A DNA stretch of 64,000 nt from Novosphingobium sp. 9 (GCF_025340265.1 NZ_CP022707.1:806501-870500), one strand, 5' to 3'. Positions 41,838 to 52,686 are shown, counted from the stretch's first letter. Notes: a model not told the origin generated them from the sequence alone. Numbers and translations: made by a program.

Positions 41838-43589
41838 TTATCTTGGCTGAGGCGAGGTGATGATCCGGTCCTGCGCGACGCGCAAGGTACCGGCCTCGAA
41901 CTGGGCGGCGAAGCGTTCCTCGTCGTTGGTGCGGTACATCGCCTCGGCGCGCTCGATCTCCTGCATCGACAGCCCCAGTTCTCCCAGCGCCTCGCGGGCG
42001 AGCACCACGGCGGATTCGACGACTTCGCGCACCATGAAGGTCACGGGTGCCTCGTGCAGGCGCAGCACGGTGCGGCGGTCGAACGCGCGCACGTGGATCG
42101 CGGCTTGCGGGAAGGCGGTGTTGACCGAGCGCAGGAATTCCTCGTCCAGCTGGTCGCCGTCCATGCAGAAGGCGATCAACTGGGCATCCGCCGCGCCTGC
42201 CTGCCGCAGCAGGTCGATCCGGCGGCCATCGCCGAAATAGACCTTGGCGCCAAAGTTTCCGGCAATGTCGATCATCTCGATGTCGGTGTCGATCAGCGTC
42301 ACCTCGATATCGGCGGCATTGAGGATCTGGCCAACGGTCTGCCCGAAGCGGCCATAGCCGACGACCAGCGCGCTGGCGCCGTCGGCGTTCGGGCCTTCCC
42401 GCGTCTCGGCCTTGCCCTGCGGCGCCTCGCGGATGCGGCGCGTGGCCATCATCAGGAACGGCGTCGTCACCATCGAGAGGGTGACGATGGCGCTGAACAG
42501 GCTGGAGGCCTCTGGCGCGATAAGGCGCGCGTCCTGCGCCTGTGCGAACAGCACGAAACCGAACTCGCCGCCCTGGCTCAGCAGCAGGCCGAAGGCCAGC
42601 GCCTGCCGCCAGGGCATGCGGAACAGCATGCCAAGACCGGTGATGATGCCGCCCTTCGCTGCAATCAGCGCCACGGCCATGGCGATCACGAAGACCGGTC
42701 GCTCGGCAATGGCGGACAGGTCCAGCATCATGCCCACCGACATGAAGAACAGGCCCAGCAGGATCGAGCGGAACGGCTCGACATCGGCTTCCAGTTCGTG
42801 GCGATAGGGGCTGTCGGCCAGCATCACCCCGGCGATGAAGGCGCCCAGCGCGGTCGAGAGGCCGAGGTACTGCATCAGTGCGGCGGCGGCGATCACGGTG
42901 AACAGCGCGGCGAACACGAACATCTCGCGCTCGCCCAGATTGCCGATCAGGCGGAACAGCGGGCGGATCACGAAGCGCCCGGCAACGATCAGGCCGACGA
43001 TCGCGGCGACCGTCGTCAGCGCCAGCTGCCAGCCCGGAGGGCCTGCGGGCAGGTCCGGGTTGCGGTTCAGCGCGGCGATGAAGGTGATCATCGGGATGAT
43101 CGAGAGGTCCTGGAACAGCAGCACGGCAAAGGCGCGCTCGCCCATCGGGGTGTGCAGGCGGCCCGCGCTCTGGAGCATCGGCAGGACCTGCGCGGTCGAG
43201 GACAGCGCCAGCGGCAGGCCCAGCGCGAGCGAGGCGTCGAGGCTGAAGTGGACCACGAAATGCAGGATGCCGGTGATCGCAAGGCCGCAGAGCACCACCT
43301 GCAACAGGCCAAGCCCGAAGATCTCGTGCCGCATCTGCCACAGGCGGCGGGGTGCGAGTTCCAGCCCGACGATGAACAGCAGCAGGGTGATCCCCAGCTC
43401 GGCAATGCCCATCTTGCCTTGCGCATCGCCGACGAGGCCCAGCGCATAAGGCCCCAGAATCGCGCCTGCGAGCAGATAGCCCAGCGTCGCACCCAGACCC
43501 AGCTTGCGGAACAGCAGGACGAACAGCAGGGCCGTGCCCAGCAGCATCGTGCCTTCGGCCAGAAGGAAGGTTTGTCCGCTATCGTGCAC
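41838..43589 (-). CDS. CPA2 monovalent cation:proton antiporter (KefB/KefC-like)
   Basis: A 583-residue inner-membrane antiporter. The first ~385 residues hold about 12-13 membrane helices; diagnostic stretches are 'GYLLAGAILGPYALGLV', 'LLLFIVGLELAPRRLW', 'LALSSTAQVLPMLQSAGRL', 'AVLLFQDLSIIPMI' (ion-site QD) and 'LLLSQGGEFGFVLF'. A TrkA-N Rossmann domain follows from about 410 ('ALVVGYGRFGQTVGQILNAADIEVTLIDTD'), which in KefC binds nucleotide or glutathione adducts. Start is GTG 43589. It probably expels potassium in exchange for protons. Confidence 0.92.
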   Translation of the reverse strand: MHDSGQTFLLAEGTMLLGTALLFVLLFRKLGLGATLGYLLAGAILGPYALGLVGDAQGKMGIAELGITLLLFIVGLELAPRRLWQMRHEIFGLGLLQVVLCGLAITGILHFVVHFSLDASLALGLPLALSSTAQVLPMLQSAGRLHTPMGERAFAVLLFQDLSIIPMITFIAALNRNPDLPAGPPGWQLALTTVAAIVGLIVAGRFVIRPLFRLIGNLGEREMFVFAALFTVIAAAALMQYLGLSTALGAFIAGVMLADSPYRHELEADVEPFRSILLGLFFMSVGMMLDLSAIAERPVFVIAMAVALIAAKGGIITGLGMLFRMPWRQALAFGLLLSQGGEFGFVLFAQAQDARLIAPEASSLFSAIVTLSMVTTPFLMMATRRIREAPQGKAETREGPNADGASALVVGYGRFGQTVGQILNAADIEVTLIDTDIEMIDIAGNFGAKVYFGDGRRIDLLRQAGAADAQLIAFCMDGDQLDEEFLRSVNTAFPQAAIHVRAFDRRTVLRLHEAPVTFMVREVVESAVVLAREALGELGLSMQEIERAEAMYRTNDEERFAAQFEAGTLRVAQDRIITSPQPR

Positions 43590-43756
43590 GCATCGCCTTT
43601 CGGGGGAGCCGGGGCCTTTCGAGGGAACCGGGGGTCGCGACACCGCCTGCGCGACCTTTGTGCGTACCCTAGGCGGGAACGCCGCGCGGGCCAACCCATG
43701 CGCGGGTAGGGGGGCGTTTTGTCATGGTGCGCCCACCGTCGCCATGGCGAAGGGGG

Positions 43757-44914
43757 TCAGGCGCGAAACAGCAGGGCGATGGCGCCGGCGAGTTCGTCAT
43801 CGTCCAGTTCGAGACTGGCAGGCCCCATCGACAGTTCGACCGAGGATCGCGCCGGTTCGCCGGGCACGGGTTTGAGGTTCGGGAACAGCCAGATGCCGGT
43901 CTCGCGCGCCACCCGGTCGCGGGCGGCGAGCAGGCCCTCGCGCTCGCCGTCCAGATGCAGGTGGAACATGCTCGTGTGCGGCGGGTCGGGCAGCACATGG
44001 GCGCGGGGGTGGACGGCGAACAGCGCGGCAACCTTGCGGGCACGCTCGATCAGGCGCGGCATGCGTTCGAGGCAGGCGGAAAGCCGCATCCGGGCCGAGA
44101 CGATGTTCGCCATGGCCGAATGCAGCGTGCCGCCCTGTCGGCGCTGCCACACCGCCGCCTCGTCGATGAAGTCCTTCGGGCCAAGCAGCATGGCGCCCGC
44201 CAGCGCGCCGACGTCCTTGTAGAACGAGACGTAGACCGAATCGAACAGCGCGGCGATCTCGGCAAGGCTGCGGCCATAGGCGGGCGCGGCCTGCCACACC
44301 CGCGCGCCGTCGAGGTGGAGGCGGATGCCGCGCGCGCGGCACAACCGGCTGAGCGCCGTCAGGTCGTCCCATGTCGGCAGCTGGCCGCCGATCTCGCGCG
44401 CGGGTAGTTCGATCAGCAGGCTGGCGATGCCGGTGGCGTGCGCCGCGCCGCCGGGTTCGATCAGCGAGAGCAGATCGGCAGGCGTCGTCGGGCGGTGCGC
44501 TTCGCCCAGCAGGTGGGCGTGCAGGCCGTGGAGTTCGCGATAGCCGCCTTCCTCGTGCAGTTCGAGGTGCGAGGTGGGGTGAAAGGCCGTGACGCTGTTG
44601 CCCGCGCGGTCGCTCCAGATGCGCAGTGCGATCGGCTGGGCCATGCAGCCCGAAGGCATGAACCGCGCGGCAGGCAGGCCGAACAGTGCGGCGACCTCGG
44701 CCTCGAAGTCCTCGACCAGCGCGCCGGTCCCGTAGTTGTCGGGTTCCAGTCCGGGTACGAAACCGGCGTCGGTATGATGCGGACCGTGTTCGCGCAGCCA
44801 GCCCGCGATGGCCTCGAAATGCTCGGCAGGATGGACAGGGCCGGCCCCGGCGAGGTGGCGGCAGGTCAGGCGCAGCCGGGCGCGTTCGGCGGTCAGGGCA
44901 TCGGTCTCGGTCAT
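43757..44914 (-). CDS. Low-specificity threonine aldolase / beta-eliminating lyase family
   Basis: A 385-residue fold-type I PLP enzyme. PLP-binding landmarks: 'DNYGTGALVEDFEAEVAALFGLPAARFMPSGCMAQPIAL' near 60-98, 'LHLDGARVWQAAPAYG' (D for the pyridine N) and the PLP lysine in 'DSVYVSFYKDVGALAGAMLLG'. Known members cleave L-threonine to glycine and acetaldehyde. The N-terminal part, with 'GPHHTDAGFVPGLEPDNYG', is somewhat longer than in standard LtaE. Start ATG 44914 or 44926. Confidence 0.87.
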   Translation of the reverse strand: MTETDALTAERARLRLTCRHLAGAGPVHPAEHFEAIAGWLREHGPHHTDAGFVPGLEPDNYGTGALVEDFEAEVAALFGLPAARFMPSGCMAQPIALRIWSDRAGNSVTAFHPTSHLELHEEGGYRELHGLHAHLLGEAHRPTTPADLLSLIEPGGAAHATGIASLLIELPAREIGGQLPTWDDLTALSRLCRARGIRLHLDGARVWQAAPAYGRSLAEIAALFDSVYVSFYKDVGALAGAMLLGPKDFIDEAAVWQRRQGGTLHSAMANIVSARMRLSACLERMPRLIERARKVAALFAVHPRAHVLPDPPHTSMFHLHLDGEREGLLAARDRVARETGIWLFPNLKPVPGEPARSSVELSMGPASLELDDDELAGAIALLFRA

Positions 44915-45026
44915 GCCCGGCTTCATGCGGCGGCACCGGGATGCCCGCAAGCCCCTCCCTCTCGCCACCGCTAGGCGGAAGGAGAAGTTTGCAGGCCGTC
45001 AGGGTTGATCGACATTCAGATGATGA

Positions 45027-45115
45027 CGAGCCGAAAAGGGTGATTTTTCGAGACCCGGAGCGCAGCGTACTTTCTGTACGTGAGCACCGGAAGCTCGGAA
45101 AAGCGCCATTTGCAG
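45027..45115. repeat. GTAC-centred intergenic repeat, copy 1
   Basis: The core CGGAGCGCAGCGTAC-TTTCT-GTACGTGAGCACCGG (45056-45090) is a palindrome-like unit, with flanking matches CGAGCCGAAAAGGGTG and GCGCCATTTGCAG. It is the reverse orientation of the element at 57326-57414. It is enclosed by a 17-bp direct repeat TTTGCAGGCCGTCAGGG (44988-45004 and 45109-45125). It lies between the threonine aldolase start and the ftsK stop. Confidence 0.75.
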
Positions 45116-45142
45116 GCCGTCAGGGCTGAATGTCGCTCGGCT

Positions 45143-47542
45143 CTAGAGGGGGTTGCCGTTCTCGTCGCGATAGATATCGCGGCGCCCGACGTGGTTGGCG
45201 GGGCCGACGAAGCCGTCGTTCTCCATGCGCTCCACCCACTTGGCGGCGGTGTTGTAGCCCACGCCCATCTGGCGCTGGAGCCACGAGACCGAGACTTTCT
45301 GGTTCTCGAACACCAGATGGCACACCTGCCGGTACTTGCGTTCCTCGGGCTGGTCGGAGGCGGTGGCGTCGAGGTCGTCGAAGCCGAAGCTGCCTTCCTC
45401 GGGCTCTTCGGTGACGGCATCGATGTAGTCGGGCTTGCCCTGCGTGCGCCAGTAGTCGGCGACGTGTTCGACCTCCTCGTCCGACACGAACGGGCCGTGA
45501 ACGCGCTTCACCGGGTCGGAGCTGGGCTTGTAGAGCATGTCGCCCTTGCCCAGCAGCTGCTCGGCGCCCTGTTCGCCCAGGATCGTGCGGCTGTCGATGC
45601 GGCTGGTGACGGCGAACGAGATGCGCGTCGGCAGGTTGGCCTTGATGACGCCGGTGATGACGTCCACCGACGGGCGCTGCGTCGCCATGATCAGGTGGAT
45701 GCCCGCCGCGCGGCTCTTTTGCGCAAGCCGCTGGATCAGCACTTCGATTTCCTTGCCGACCGTGACCATGAGGTCGGCCAGCTCGTCGACGATCAGGACG
45801 ATCTGCGGCAGCACTTCGTAATCGAACTGGTTCTCTTCGTAGAGCGGCTCGCCGGTCTCCTGATCGAAGCCGGTCTGGACGCGGCGGCCCAGCGGTTCGC
45901 CCTTGGCGGCGGCCTTGCGCACCTTGTCGTTGAAGCCCGAGAGGTTGCGCACCGAGATCTCGCTCATCTGGCGATAGCGGCGCTCCATTTCCTCGACTGC
46001 CCATTTCAGCGCGCGCACCGCCTTGGGCGGCTCGGTGACGACGGGGGAGAGCAGGTGCGGAATGTCGTCGTAGCTCTTGAGTTCCAGCACCTTGGGATCG
46101 ACGAGGATCAGGCGGCACTGCGCGGGCGTCAGGCGATAGAGCAGCGAGAGCAGGATCGCGTTGAGGCCCACCGACTTGCCCGAACCGGTCGTACCGGCGA
46201 CGAGCAGGTGGGGCATCGTCGCAAGGTCGGCCACGATCGGCTCGCCCGCGATATCCTTGCCCAGGATGATCGGCAGCAGCCCCTTGTGCGCGGCGAAGGC
46301 TTCGGAGGCGACCATCTCCTTGAACGAGACCATCTGGCGATTGGCGTTGGGCAGTTCGATGCCCATCACCGTGCGCCCCGGTATCGAGGAGACGCGGGCC
46401 GAGATCGCGCTCATATTGCGGGCGATATCGTCGGCGAGACCGATCACGCGGCTGGCCTTGATGCCGGGCGCGGGCTCCAGCTCGTACATGGTGACGACCG
46501 GGCCGGTGCGCACGGCGGTGATCTCGCCCTTCACGTTGAAGTCGTCCAGCACGGTTTCGAGCAGGCGCGCGTTGCTCTCCAGGCTCGACTTGTCGATCTT
46601 GGGCTGCGAGTTGGGCGGCGGATCGGCGAGCAGTTCCAGGCTGGGCAGCTCGTACTTGTCGAACATGTCCTTCTGGCGCGCGCCGAGCGCCAGTTGCGCG
46701 GGTGCGGGCGAGGCCTTGGGATCGCTGATCTCGGGCGCGCGGCGCGGCTTGTCCGGCGCGGCGGCGGCATTCGCTTCGGGACGGACCTTGACCTTGGCGC
46801 GCGGGGCGGCGTCCTCGTCGTCGGTGGCGCTTTCCTTGGCGCCGCGCGCGAAGGGCAGGTCGGAAGCGGAGGGCAGCGCGTCGGTGACGCGGCCGATCTT
46901 GCCGGGCAGCGTCAGCAGGCGCGCCCAGTCGAACGCGAAGACCCGGCCGACCAGCGCCACGCCGATCGAGGCGCAGGCGAGCGCGAGCACCAGCTTGATC
47001 CAGCCCGCCACGCCATCGGGGGCAAGGCCTGCCAGCGCGTCGATCCCGTGCGCGCCGAGCAGGCCCGCAAGGCCGCCCCACGAGGCGGGCAGGGTGCTGC
47101 CGGGCTGGGTGAACAGCAGCGAGAGCACCGTGCAGATCAGCGCGATGCCGATGGCGAGCACCAGCACCGGGCGCCACCAGCGCTGGTTGCTATGCTCGAT
47201 TTCCTGATCGTCTTCCTCGACCAGCAGCCACAGCTTGCGGGCAAAGACGTAGAGCAGCGGAAGGAACAGCGCGGAAACCGGCCCGAAGAAGAACAGCGCG
47301 CGCTCGGCGATCCAGGCGCCGGGCGTTCCCATCCAGTTCTGCACCGTGCCGCTGGCGGCAGCGGTGGAGGCGGAGGGGTCGGTCTGGTGATAGCTCACCA
47401 GCGCCAGCGCGAGGTAGACCATCACCGCGAACAGCGCGATCGCGCCGCTCAGCTCGGTGGCGCGCCGCAGCGACCGGCGCAGGACGGCACGCCAGTCCGG
47501 CTTGGTCGCCCTTCGGCCGCTGCCCATGGGTCGTGTCGCCAT
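45143..47542 (-). CDS. ftsK: DNA translocase FtsK
   Basis: A 799-residue septal DNA pump. Four N-terminal membrane helices (about 32-50, 84-100, 125-145, 183-199) are followed by a short linker (220-300), the alpha/beta motor with Walker A 'GTTGSGKS' at 450-457 and Walker B 'QIVLIVDELADLMV', and the gamma winged-helix domain (about 735-799, 'QVCHLVFENQKVSVSWLQRQMGVGYNTAAKWVERMENDGFV') that reads KOPS and activates XerCD. The N-terminal domain tethers it to the division site. The own promoter is at 47572-47601. Confidence 0.96.
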   Translation of the reverse strand: MATRPMGSGRRATKPDWRAVLRRSLRRATELSGAIALFAVMVYLALALVSYHQTDPSASTAAASGTVQNWMGTPGAWIAERALFFFGPVSALFLPLLYVFARKLWLLVEEDDQEIEHSNQRWWRPVLVLAIGIALICTVLSLLFTQPGSTLPASWGGLAGLLGAHGIDALAGLAPDGVAGWIKLVLALACASIGVALVGRVFAFDWARLLTLPGKIGRVTDALPSASDLPFARGAKESATDDEDAAPRAKVKVRPEANAAAAPDKPRRAPEISDPKASPAPAQLALGARQKDMFDKYELPSLELLADPPPNSQPKIDKSSLESNARLLETVLDDFNVKGEITAVRTGPVVTMYELEPAPGIKASRVIGLADDIARNMSAISARVSSIPGRTVMGIELPNANRQMVSFKEMVASEAFAAHKGLLPIILGKDIAGEPIVADLATMPHLLVAGTTGSGKSVGLNAILLSLLYRLTPAQCRLILVDPKVLELKSYDDIPHLLSPVVTEPPKAVRALKWAVEEMERRYRQMSEISVRNLSGFNDKVRKAAAKGEPLGRRVQTGFDQETGEPLYEENQFDYEVLPQIVLIVDELADLMVTVGKEIEVLIQRLAQKSRAAGIHLIMATQRPSVDVITGVIKANLPTRISFAVTSRIDSRTILGEQGAEQLLGKGDMLYKPSSDPVKRVHGPFVSDEEVEHVADYWRTQGKPDYIDAVTEEPEEGSFGFDDLDATASDQPEERKYRQVCHLVFENQKVSVSWLQRQMGVGYNTAAKWVERMENDGFVGPANHVGRRDIYRDENGNPL

Positions 47543-47571
47543 TACAAAAATACCTTCCGAAATCTGCCCCG

Positions 47572-47601
47572 ATTATGCCCGCCGGGGGGACTCGGCGTCA
47601 A
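47572..47601 (-). promoter_or_regulatory. ftsK promoter
   Basis: On the minus strand TTGACG (complement of 47596-47601), an 18-base spacer, then CATAAT (complement of 47572-47577). Transcription would start about 20-25 bases before the ATG at 47542. Five of six bases match consensus in each box. Confidence 0.65.
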
Positions 47602-47667
47602 GAATGGACCGTGAACATCGCTGTGGGTGGGGGATTTGGTTTAGCCCGTGCGGCGCTTGAGCATTGC

Positions 47668-47700
47668 CAAGGCGTGATGCGTCAGCATCTCAGCGCCTTG
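47668..47700. promoter_or_regulatory. Two-step hairpin at the end of the ThiE-like gene
   Basis: CAAGGCG (47668-47674) pairs with CGCCTTG (47694-47700) and inside it GATGC with GCATC. It starts one base after the TAA of the ThiE-like gene (minus strand) and lies upstream of the ftsK promoter. No T run follows, so a transcript-end or stabilising role is only possible. Confidence 0.4.
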
Positions 47701-47701
47701 A

Positions 47702-48259
47702 TTATAAGTGCCCGTCGATGGCTGCCCATGCGTGAGGGGCCAGCGTAGCGGCGCGATGCTTTGTCATGCCGCCCAGCGCGATTACGGGCAGTCCGGCGCG
47801 CGCGGCCAGCAGGCGAAAGCGTACAGGGCCGAGCGAGGGCGCGCCGGGGTGGGAGTTCGTCGCGAAGACCGGCGAGAGCAGCACCGCATCGGCGCACGCT
47901 CGTCGGGCCTGGGCCAGCTCGCGCAGAGAATGCGCAGTGATAAGGCGCAGGCCTGCATCTCCACGCGCCAGTCGTTTGGGCGGACCATAGGCGCCATCGG
48001 CGCGATAGCGGCGCGCTTCGGCCATGGTTCCGGCGAATACCGCGCAGTGCCCGAAGCGCCGCGCCGTGCGCTGCAGTTCCCGCCAGCGCGCTAGCCGTTC
48101 TGCGGGTGAAAGGTGGTAATGGCGGAACACGAAGCCCGATCCGCGCGGCAGGCGGGCGAGCACACGCTCCAGCCGCGCATCGTTGCGAGCGTCGCTGATG
48201 AGCCACATCGCGGGGCATTTGAAGGGCTTTGCGGCAAGAGGCGGGTGGCGGTTCGGCAC
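47702..48259 (-). CDS. Thiamine phosphate synthase-like (ThiE/TenI) protein
   Basis: A 185-residue ThiE/TenI-type small TIM barrel. Visible are 'LLSPVFATNSHPGAPSLGPVRFRLLAARAGLPVIALGGMTKHRAATLAPHAWAAI', the phosphate-binding end of the barrel, and 'RLITAHSLRELAQARRACADAVLLSPVF'. The N-terminal substrate motif of true ThiE is weak, so it may be a TenI-like or diverged form. GTG 48259 is used; an ATG some 16 codons later (before 'WLISDARND') is also possible. It is divergent from the YggS gene. Confidence 0.72.
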   Translation of the reverse strand: MPNRHPPLAAKPFKCPAMWLISDARNDARLERVLARLPRGSGFVFRHYHLSPAERLARWRELQRTARRFGHCAVFAGTMAEARRYRADGAYGPPKRLARGDAGLRLITAHSLRELAQARRACADAVLLSPVFATNSHPGAPSLGPVRFRLLAARAGLPVIALGGMTKHRAATLAPHAWAAIDGHL

Positions 48260-48296
48260 GCAGGCGCTATAGCACCTGCCCATGGATCGAGAAGAC

Positions 48297-48971
48297 ATGA
48301 CGACGCCCGCCACTCGCCCGCTCACCGCTCTGGAAGACATCCGCGCCCGCATCGCGCAGGCTGCCCGCATTGCCGGTCGCCCGGAAGACGCGGTCGAGCT
48401 GATCGCGATTTCCAAGACCCACCCCGCCGAGGCGATCGCGCCGCTGATCGCACAAGGCCAGCGCGTGTTCGGCGAGAACCGCGTGCAGGAAGCGCAGGCG
48501 AAATGGCCCGCGCTGCGTGAGGCGCATGAGGGGATCGCGCTGCACCTCGTCGGCCAGCTCCAGTCGAACAAGGCCGAGGATGCGGTCGCGCTGTTCGATT
48601 GTATCCATTCGCTCGACCGGCCCTCGCTGGTCGATGCGCTGGGCAAGGCGATGGACAAGGCCGGGCGCCGGGTGCCGTGCTTCGTGCAGGTGAACATCGG
48701 CGCCGAAGAGCAGAAGGGCGGCTGCGCGATTGCCGATGTGCCCGCGCTGCTGGCTGCCGCGCGTACCGCAGACGTGCCGGTGTCGGGCCTGATGTGCGTG
48801 CCGCCCGCCGATATCGAGGCGGCGCCGTTCTTCGCGCTGCTCGCCAAGATCGCGGCCGACAACGGCATCTCGCAGCTGTCGATGGGCATGAGCAGCGATT
48901 TCGAGGTCGCGGTGATGCTGGGCGCGACGCATGTGCGCGTGGGCAGCGCGCTGTTCGGCGCGCGCGGATAG
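48297..48971 (+). CDS. YggS family PLP homeostasis protein
   Basis: A 224-residue PLP-binding protein (PLPBP/ProSC) with no known catalysis; loss upsets vitamin B6 and amino-acid balance in other bacteria. PLP lysine is K40 in 'ELIAISKTHPAEAI'. Other motifs: 'FGENRVQEAQAKWPAL', 'LHLVGQLQSNKAEDAV', 'VNIGAEEQKGGC' and the phosphate loop 'LSMGMSSDFEVAVMLGATHVRVGSALFG'. ATG 48297 has GAGAAG before it; an ATG at 48282 is also in frame. Confidence 0.92.
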   Translation: MTTPATRPLTALEDIRARIAQAARIAGRPEDAVELIAISKTHPAEAIAPLIAQGQRVFGENRVQEAQAKWPALREAHEGIALHLVGQLQSNKAEDAVALFDCIHSLDRPSLVDALGKAMDKAGRRVPCFVQVNIGAEEQKGGCAIADVPALLAAARTADVPVSGLMCVPPADIEAAPFFALLAKIAADNGISQLSMGMSSDFEVAVMLGATHVRVGSALFGARG

Positions 48972-48991
48972 CACCTGACGGAGGGCGCCTG

Positions 48992-49537
48992 ATGGCGGAG
49001 CGCAGCGAAAAGCAGAAGATGCTGGCGGGCGAGCCCTATCGCGCCTCCTGCCCGGAAATCGTCGCCGACCAGCGCGCCGCCGCCGAATGGATGATGCGCT
49101 ACAACCGGCTCGTCGATGCGGACGAGCGCACGGCGATGCTGCACGAGCGCTTCGCCGGCGTGGGCGAGGGTGCGACGATCCGCCCGCCGTTCCACTGCGA
49201 TTACGGCTTCAATATCGCGCTGGGCGCGGGCGTGTTCCTGAACTTCAACTGCGTGATCCTTGACGTGGTGGCCGTCACCATCGGTGAGGGCACGCAGATC
49301 GGCAGCGGCGTGCAGATCCTCACCGCCGACCATCCGCGCGACCCGGAGGAGCGCGCCAGCGGCCTCGAATGGGGGCGTCCGGTCGTGATCGGGCGCAACG
49401 TGTGGATCGGCGCGGGCGCCATCGTGCTGCCCGGCGTGACCATCGGCGACGATGCCGTTGTCGGCGCGGGCGCGGTGGTGACGCGCGACGTGGCGCCGGG
49501 CACGACCGTCGTCGGCAATCCCGCCCGGCCGCGATGA
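48992..49537 (+). CDS. Maltose/galactoside O-acetyltransferase family protein
   Basis: A 181-residue left-handed beta-helix acetyltransferase of the Maa/LacA/NodL group. A Maa N-terminal domain ('SEKQKMLAGEPYRASCPEIVADQRAAAEWMMRYNRL') precedes hexapeptide repeats ('VTIGEGTQIGSGVQIL', 'VVIGRNVWIGAGAIVLPGVTIGDDAVVGAGAVVTRDV'). The catalytic His is in 'ILTADHPRDPEER'. GGAGGG is placed well before ATG 48992. The acceptor sugar is unknown. Confidence 0.92.
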   Translation: MAERSEKQKMLAGEPYRASCPEIVADQRAAAEWMMRYNRLVDADERTAMLHERFAGVGEGATIRPPFHCDYGFNIALGAGVFLNFNCVILDVVAVTIGEGTQIGSGVQILTADHPRDPEERASGLEWGRPVVIGRNVWIGAGAIVLPGVTIGDDAVVGAGAVVTRDVAPGTTVVGNPARPR

Positions 49538-49559
49538 GCGGCAACTGTCAGACTTCGCG

Positions 49560-50624
49560 ATGAGCGGCAGAGGCTTCGCATCCCGTCTCCGCACGCGTCT
49601 GACGGCGCTGGGAGAGCGCTATTTCGCGCCGATGCACTGGCGCGAGGGGCTGCTGGCGCTGCCTGCGCTGCCGCTGATCTTTCTGGGCGGCGTGGCGCTG
49701 GGCCATCCGGTGGGCGGGGCGATGGCGGCGGGTTCCGCCTTTTCCGTCGGCTTCGGTTCGGCGCACGATCTGTTCGGGCGACGCTGGGCGGCGATGCTGG
49801 CCGCGCTCGTGGGAATGATGGCAGCGAGTTTCGCAGGCACGCTGCTGGGTGGCATCGCGCCGGTCTATGTTCCGCTGACCGCGCTGCTGGCGGTGATCGT
49901 TGCCTGGCTGGCGCTGCGCGATACCCAGCAGTGGTGGGTGGCGTTGCAGGTCGCCATCGTCTTCCTGATCGCCGGACACTTCCATGGGCCGTTGCACAAT
50001 GCGCTGTTCCGTACCGAGATGGTGCTGGTGGGCGGCGGCATCCAGGCGGCGATGGTGATGGCGCTGGCGTGGCTGTTCCCGCGCGCGGCCCATGCCTATG
50101 CCGGTGGCCCCGGCGAGCATGACGCCGATCCGCGCCTGATCCGCGCGCACATGCTGCGCGCCGCGCTCTGCGTGGTGGCGAGCCTGCTGGCAGGCGATGC
50201 GCTGGGCCTCGTCAACGGCTACTGGGCGCCGATGACCGCGCTGCTGGTGCTCAAGCCCCGCCTGCACGAGACCCGCACGCGCGGGCTGGAGCGGCTCGGC
50301 GGGACGTTCGTGGGTGCAGGTCTCGCCTCGGTGCTGTCGATCGCCTGCCGCAACGATACCTGGGTGCTGGTGACGGGCATGGCCATCGCCTCGTGGTGCG
50401 CATTCTCGCTGCAGAAGGCGCATTATGCGGGGCTCTCCACCGCGATCACCGCCAGCGCGGTGCTGCTGGTCTCGCTGGGCGGCCTCGCGACGCCCGAGAT
50501 CAACGCCGTCCACCGCCTGATCGCGACGATGCTGGGCGGCGGCATCGCGCTGGGCGTGGCGGCGCTGTTCCCGCACAGCCCGCTGCGCCCCTGGCGACAG
50601 GCCGACGATACGCCGATGGGGTGA
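49560..50624 (+). CDS. FUSC-family inner-membrane protein
   Basis: A 354-residue membrane protein with two sets of about four or five helices separated by a short loop: first at about 28-150 ('LALPALPLIFLGGVALGHPVGGAMAAGSAFSVGFG'), second at about 200-340 ('ALCVVASLLAGDALGLVNGYWAPMTALLVLKPRLHETRTRGLERLGGTFVGAGLASVLS'). The second set has the FUSC-like motif 'YWAPMTALLVLKP....T..R..ER..GT..G', as in aromatic-acid exporters (AaeB/YccS). The substrate is unknown. Confidence 0.82.
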   Translation: MSGRGFASRLRTRLTALGERYFAPMHWREGLLALPALPLIFLGGVALGHPVGGAMAAGSAFSVGFGSAHDLFGRRWAAMLAALVGMMAASFAGTLLGGIAPVYVPLTALLAVIVAWLALRDTQQWWVALQVAIVFLIAGHFHGPLHNALFRTEMVLVGGGIQAAMVMALAWLFPRAAHAYAGGPGEHDADPRLIRAHMLRAALCVVASLLAGDALGLVNGYWAPMTALLVLKPRLHETRTRGLERLGGTFVGAGLASVLSIACRNDTWVLVTGMAIASWCAFSLQKAHYAGLSTAITASAVLLVSLGGLATPEINAVHRLIATMLGGGIALGVAALFPHSPLRPWRQADDTPMG

Positions 50625-50669
50625 GGGAAAGCGGGAGCGCCCGGCCCTGAGTGCTCCCGCTTTTCCGGA

Positions 50670-52151
<1,482 letters not shown>

Positions 52152-52229
52152 GGTGGTTCTTTCCTCTTTGCGTAGTCCCCGCGCGATATGGCAAAGCCTG
52201 CCCGACAAACCAAGGACGAACCGCCCCAT

Positions 52230-52536
52230 ATGACCGAAAACCAGACCGATCCCTCGATACCCTCGACGATGCGACCGCCGCTGCCGCCTTCCGCCATCTG
52301 GTGCGCCATCTGCGCCACCGGCACGATGCGCAGAACATCGACCTGATGGGTCTCGCCGGGTTCTGCCGCAATTGCCTGGCCGACTGGATTCGCGAAGGCG
52401 GCTATGCAGGCGACAAGGCCGCCGCGCGCGAAGTGATCCACGGCATGAGCGCGGACGAGTGGAAGACGAAGCACCAGACCCCGCCACGCCCGAGCAGCTC
52501 GCCCGGATGGAAGAGAGCCTGAAGAAGAACGGGTGA
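52230..52536 (+). CDS. DUF1244 family protein, with two apparent frameshifts
   Basis: A 102-residue DUF1244 (SMc04008-type) protein after repair. The middle frame 'DDATAAAFRHLVRHLRHRHDAQNIDLMGLAGFCRNCLADWIREGG' is the domain signature (C..C). The start MTENQTDP (ATG 52230) needs one extra C in the run at 52251-52253, and the end 'KHQTPATPEQLARMEESLKKNG' (stop 52534-52536) needs one extra C at 52479-52482. With both repairs the length becomes divisible by three. It is divergent from pyk. Function unknown. Confidence 0.78.
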
Positions 52537-52582
52537 GGGGGAGGGCAGGGGTAGTCGAAGGCTGCGCCTGCCGTACTAAAAC

Positions 52583-52686
52583 TTCGTCATTCCCGCGAAG
52601 GCGGGAATCCAGCTGCGATCTCTCGATCCCGTCGAACGTGGACTTGGATACGCAGACTGGATCCCCGCCTTCGCGGGGATGACGAA
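52583..52686. repeat. Inverted pair of REP-like GTCATTCCCGCGAAGGCGGGAATCCAG repeats
   Basis: The left unit (52583-52612, TTCGTCATTCCCGCGAAGG...) and the right unit (52657-52686, ...TCGCGGGGATGACGAA) are inverted 30-bp copies, each with its own small hairpin (CCCGC/GCGGG) and 44 bases between. They differ at paired sites (TTCCC/GGGAA against CCCC/GGGG). A second pair of the same family is at 62553-62658. Related units are widely seen in proteobacteria. Confidence 0.8.

Noticed and set aside
42054..43709. A 551-codon plus-strand open frame opposite the antiporter
   Set aside because: Antisense shadow of a well-supported KefC-like gene; the product is Gln/His/Arg-rich with no domain.
45080..47614. 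An 844-codon open frame on the plus strand opposite ftsK
   Set aside because: Antisense open frames are long in this GC-rich DNA. The product is Arg/His/Gly-rich without a fold, and the opposite strand encodes an unmistakable FtsK.
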